Translations under genes and position numbers: made by a program | Assembly: GCA_030374765.1 (NCBI GenBank) | Contig: JARGXX010000068.1 | Coordinates: 2,046,001-2,110,000, forward strand | Reading direction: 5' to 3' | Source of the DNA: Agarophyton chilense | Lineage: Eukaryota; Rhodophyta; Florideophyceae; Gracilariales; Gracilariaceae | DNA length: 64,000 nt | In this document: one piece after another, positions 63,006-64,000 of the stretch | Layout of the letters: every line of letters starts with the position of its first letter | Position numbering within the stretch: position 1 is the first letter of the stretch | The notes under the pieces: generated by a model | The model's input: only the letters and a program-made list of their open reading frames with translations | Databases searched by the model: none | What the model was told of the DNA's origin: nothing

Positions 63006-64000
63006 TTGGCATTGTACTACTTCATTAGCCCTCGTTGCAGGATCGCGCGCAGAACGCTCCGCAAAAGACGACCATTTTGGGTAATGAACTACAATCTCTC
63101 TGATGGCGAATTCAAACCATGCTATCGGGTTTCCAGAACGTCTTTCCAACGACTTTTTAAAATCCTTCCGTCCATTCTTATCCCAATACAACGAAGAAGA
63201 ATATCACGATGAATTGGAAGAGCATTTCAACAGTGGAGCGATGGAAGCCGCTACAAAACTTGGGACCTTTCTTCGCTTAATTTCTGGAGCTAGTTACCGG
63301 GATGTTATGCTCACTTATGGATTAGCACGATCCACCGTCTATACCATTTTCGACAACTTTCTTAGTGCTTGTGATGAGGTCTTAGAGTTTGAAGGTATTT
63401 CATCGAAAGATGATATCAAAACTTATCCGAGAAGGGCCTTGGATTTTTCCATATCCCGCGAGGCTATGAATCCTCTTCCCGGTTGAGACGGAGCCTAAGA
63501 TGAAACTCTAATTTTTGTGCAGAAGCCGACGAAGGAACTTAACAATCAACAATTTTACACCAGGAAAGGCGGGTTTAGAGTTCCTGTCCAGGCGCTTGTT
63601 GACGCAAAGTATCGGTTTATTGCGTCATCCGCAGTTTGTGTGGGATCTACGGTAGACCACATGGCTCTCGCTCACTCGAACATTGGCAGATTTCTAGAAC
63701 GAGAAGGTCTTCCTGAGGGCTTCTGGATAGCTGGAGATGAGGCGTATGGGTGTACGAATTACATAGTTACTCCAATTCCGCGCTCTATGGCTAGCAGATA
63801 TCAGGATGGTTTCATTTTTTTCCTTTCCCCTCATTGCGTTCATGTGTAACAGGCTTTTGGAAGGATTAAAAGACGATGGGGTATGCTGTGGCGACCTCTT
63901 CAGTACGATCTGCAAAAAGCTATAGTAAATGTGAACACTGCGATGAGGCTCCGCAACTACTTCATCAATTCTGGTGATTCTGGTGATGTTTTGTGCTCTG
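63006..64000 (+). pseudogene. PIF/Harbinger-type transposase relic B (runs off the window)
   Basis: The N-terminal part (about 63006-63190) gives LSDGEFKPCYRVSRTSFQRLF. After a frame change the helical region LRLISGASYRDVMLTYGLARSTVYTIFDNF follows (63103-63486). The DDE core follows: ALDGTL-like Asp block broken by two stops near 63484-63500, NNQQFYTRKGGFRVPVQALVDAKYRF, FWIAGDEAYG (second Asp), then a TAA at 63847-63849 exactly where the catalytic Glu of 'VE-x-AFGRIKRRW' is expected, followed by QAFGRIKRRWGMLWRPL. It is clearly inactive. The right end lies beyond the window. Confidence 0.85.

Noticed and set aside
1-64000. CRISPR arrays, bacterial operons, riboswitches, rRNA genes
   Set aside because: Looked for regularly spaced repeats and conserved RNA cores and saw none; the gene content is eukaryotic.

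Overview
The window looks like nuclear DNA of a photosynthetic eukaryote, most probably a multicellular red alga (a florideophyte such as Chondrus is my best guess, by inference only). The reasons are a plastid-type fructose-1,6-bisphosphatase with an N-terminal extension, a mitochondrial SAM50, NPL4, STRAP and a eukaryotic tRNA-Ala. Protein genes are compact and mostly intronless, the few introns are 60-100 bp with TACTAAC-like branch sites, and a small gene island sits between long stretches of decayed retrotransposons. No bacterial operons, CRISPR or phage features are present. Layout: (1) 0.2-6 kb holds broken host genes: an MCM9-like helicase (minus strand, five in-frame stops, damaged Walker A), a proteinase-K-like subtilase (minus strand, frameshift) and a possible coiled-coil gene, with a strongly G-poor tract at 2.1-3.3 kb. 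(2) 6.9-28 kb is retroelement territory: a Ty3 gag relic (minus), a decayed Ty1/copia element ('Copia-2', about 9.2-15.4 kb), a better preserved copia element with unusually short 87-89 bp LTRs ('Copia-1', 15.5-20.0 kb), a DIRS-like tyrosine-recombinase retroelement (20.0-24.1 kb), and a GC-rich non-coding repeat block (24.2-26.2 kb). (3) 28.1-44.9 kb is the gene island. In order it carries a secreted Spondin_N protein, a secreted cysteine-rich repeat protein, STRAP (two exons), NPL4, a four-exon protein with three KIX-like domains, an unknown 193-aa protein, a type II membrane glycosyltransferase-like protein, tRNA-Ala(AGC), SAM50, plastid FBPase and an AAAP amino-acid transporter. FBPase and the transporter diverge from a promoter region with a perfect 15-bp-arm palindrome. 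(4) 45-64 kb is again transposon debris: two PIF/Harbinger transposase pseudogenes, two Ty3/gypsy elements on the minus strand (48.8-53.7 and 56.5-61.0 kb), an opposite-strand Ty3 protease fragment, and three copies of a 650-717 bp LTR (TGTAGTAT...ATACTACA). One of these is a clean solo insertion with a 5-bp target duplication and a visible empty site. The most interesting object is the triple-KIX gene at 35.84-37.05 kb. Each KIX-like unit is interrupted by an intron at the same codon (the 23rd from the conserved Trp) and in the same phase, which points to exon-level triplication. The island genes do not form one pathway; they are ordinary housekeeping and surface-protein genes, arranged in convergent and divergent pairs with short spacers.
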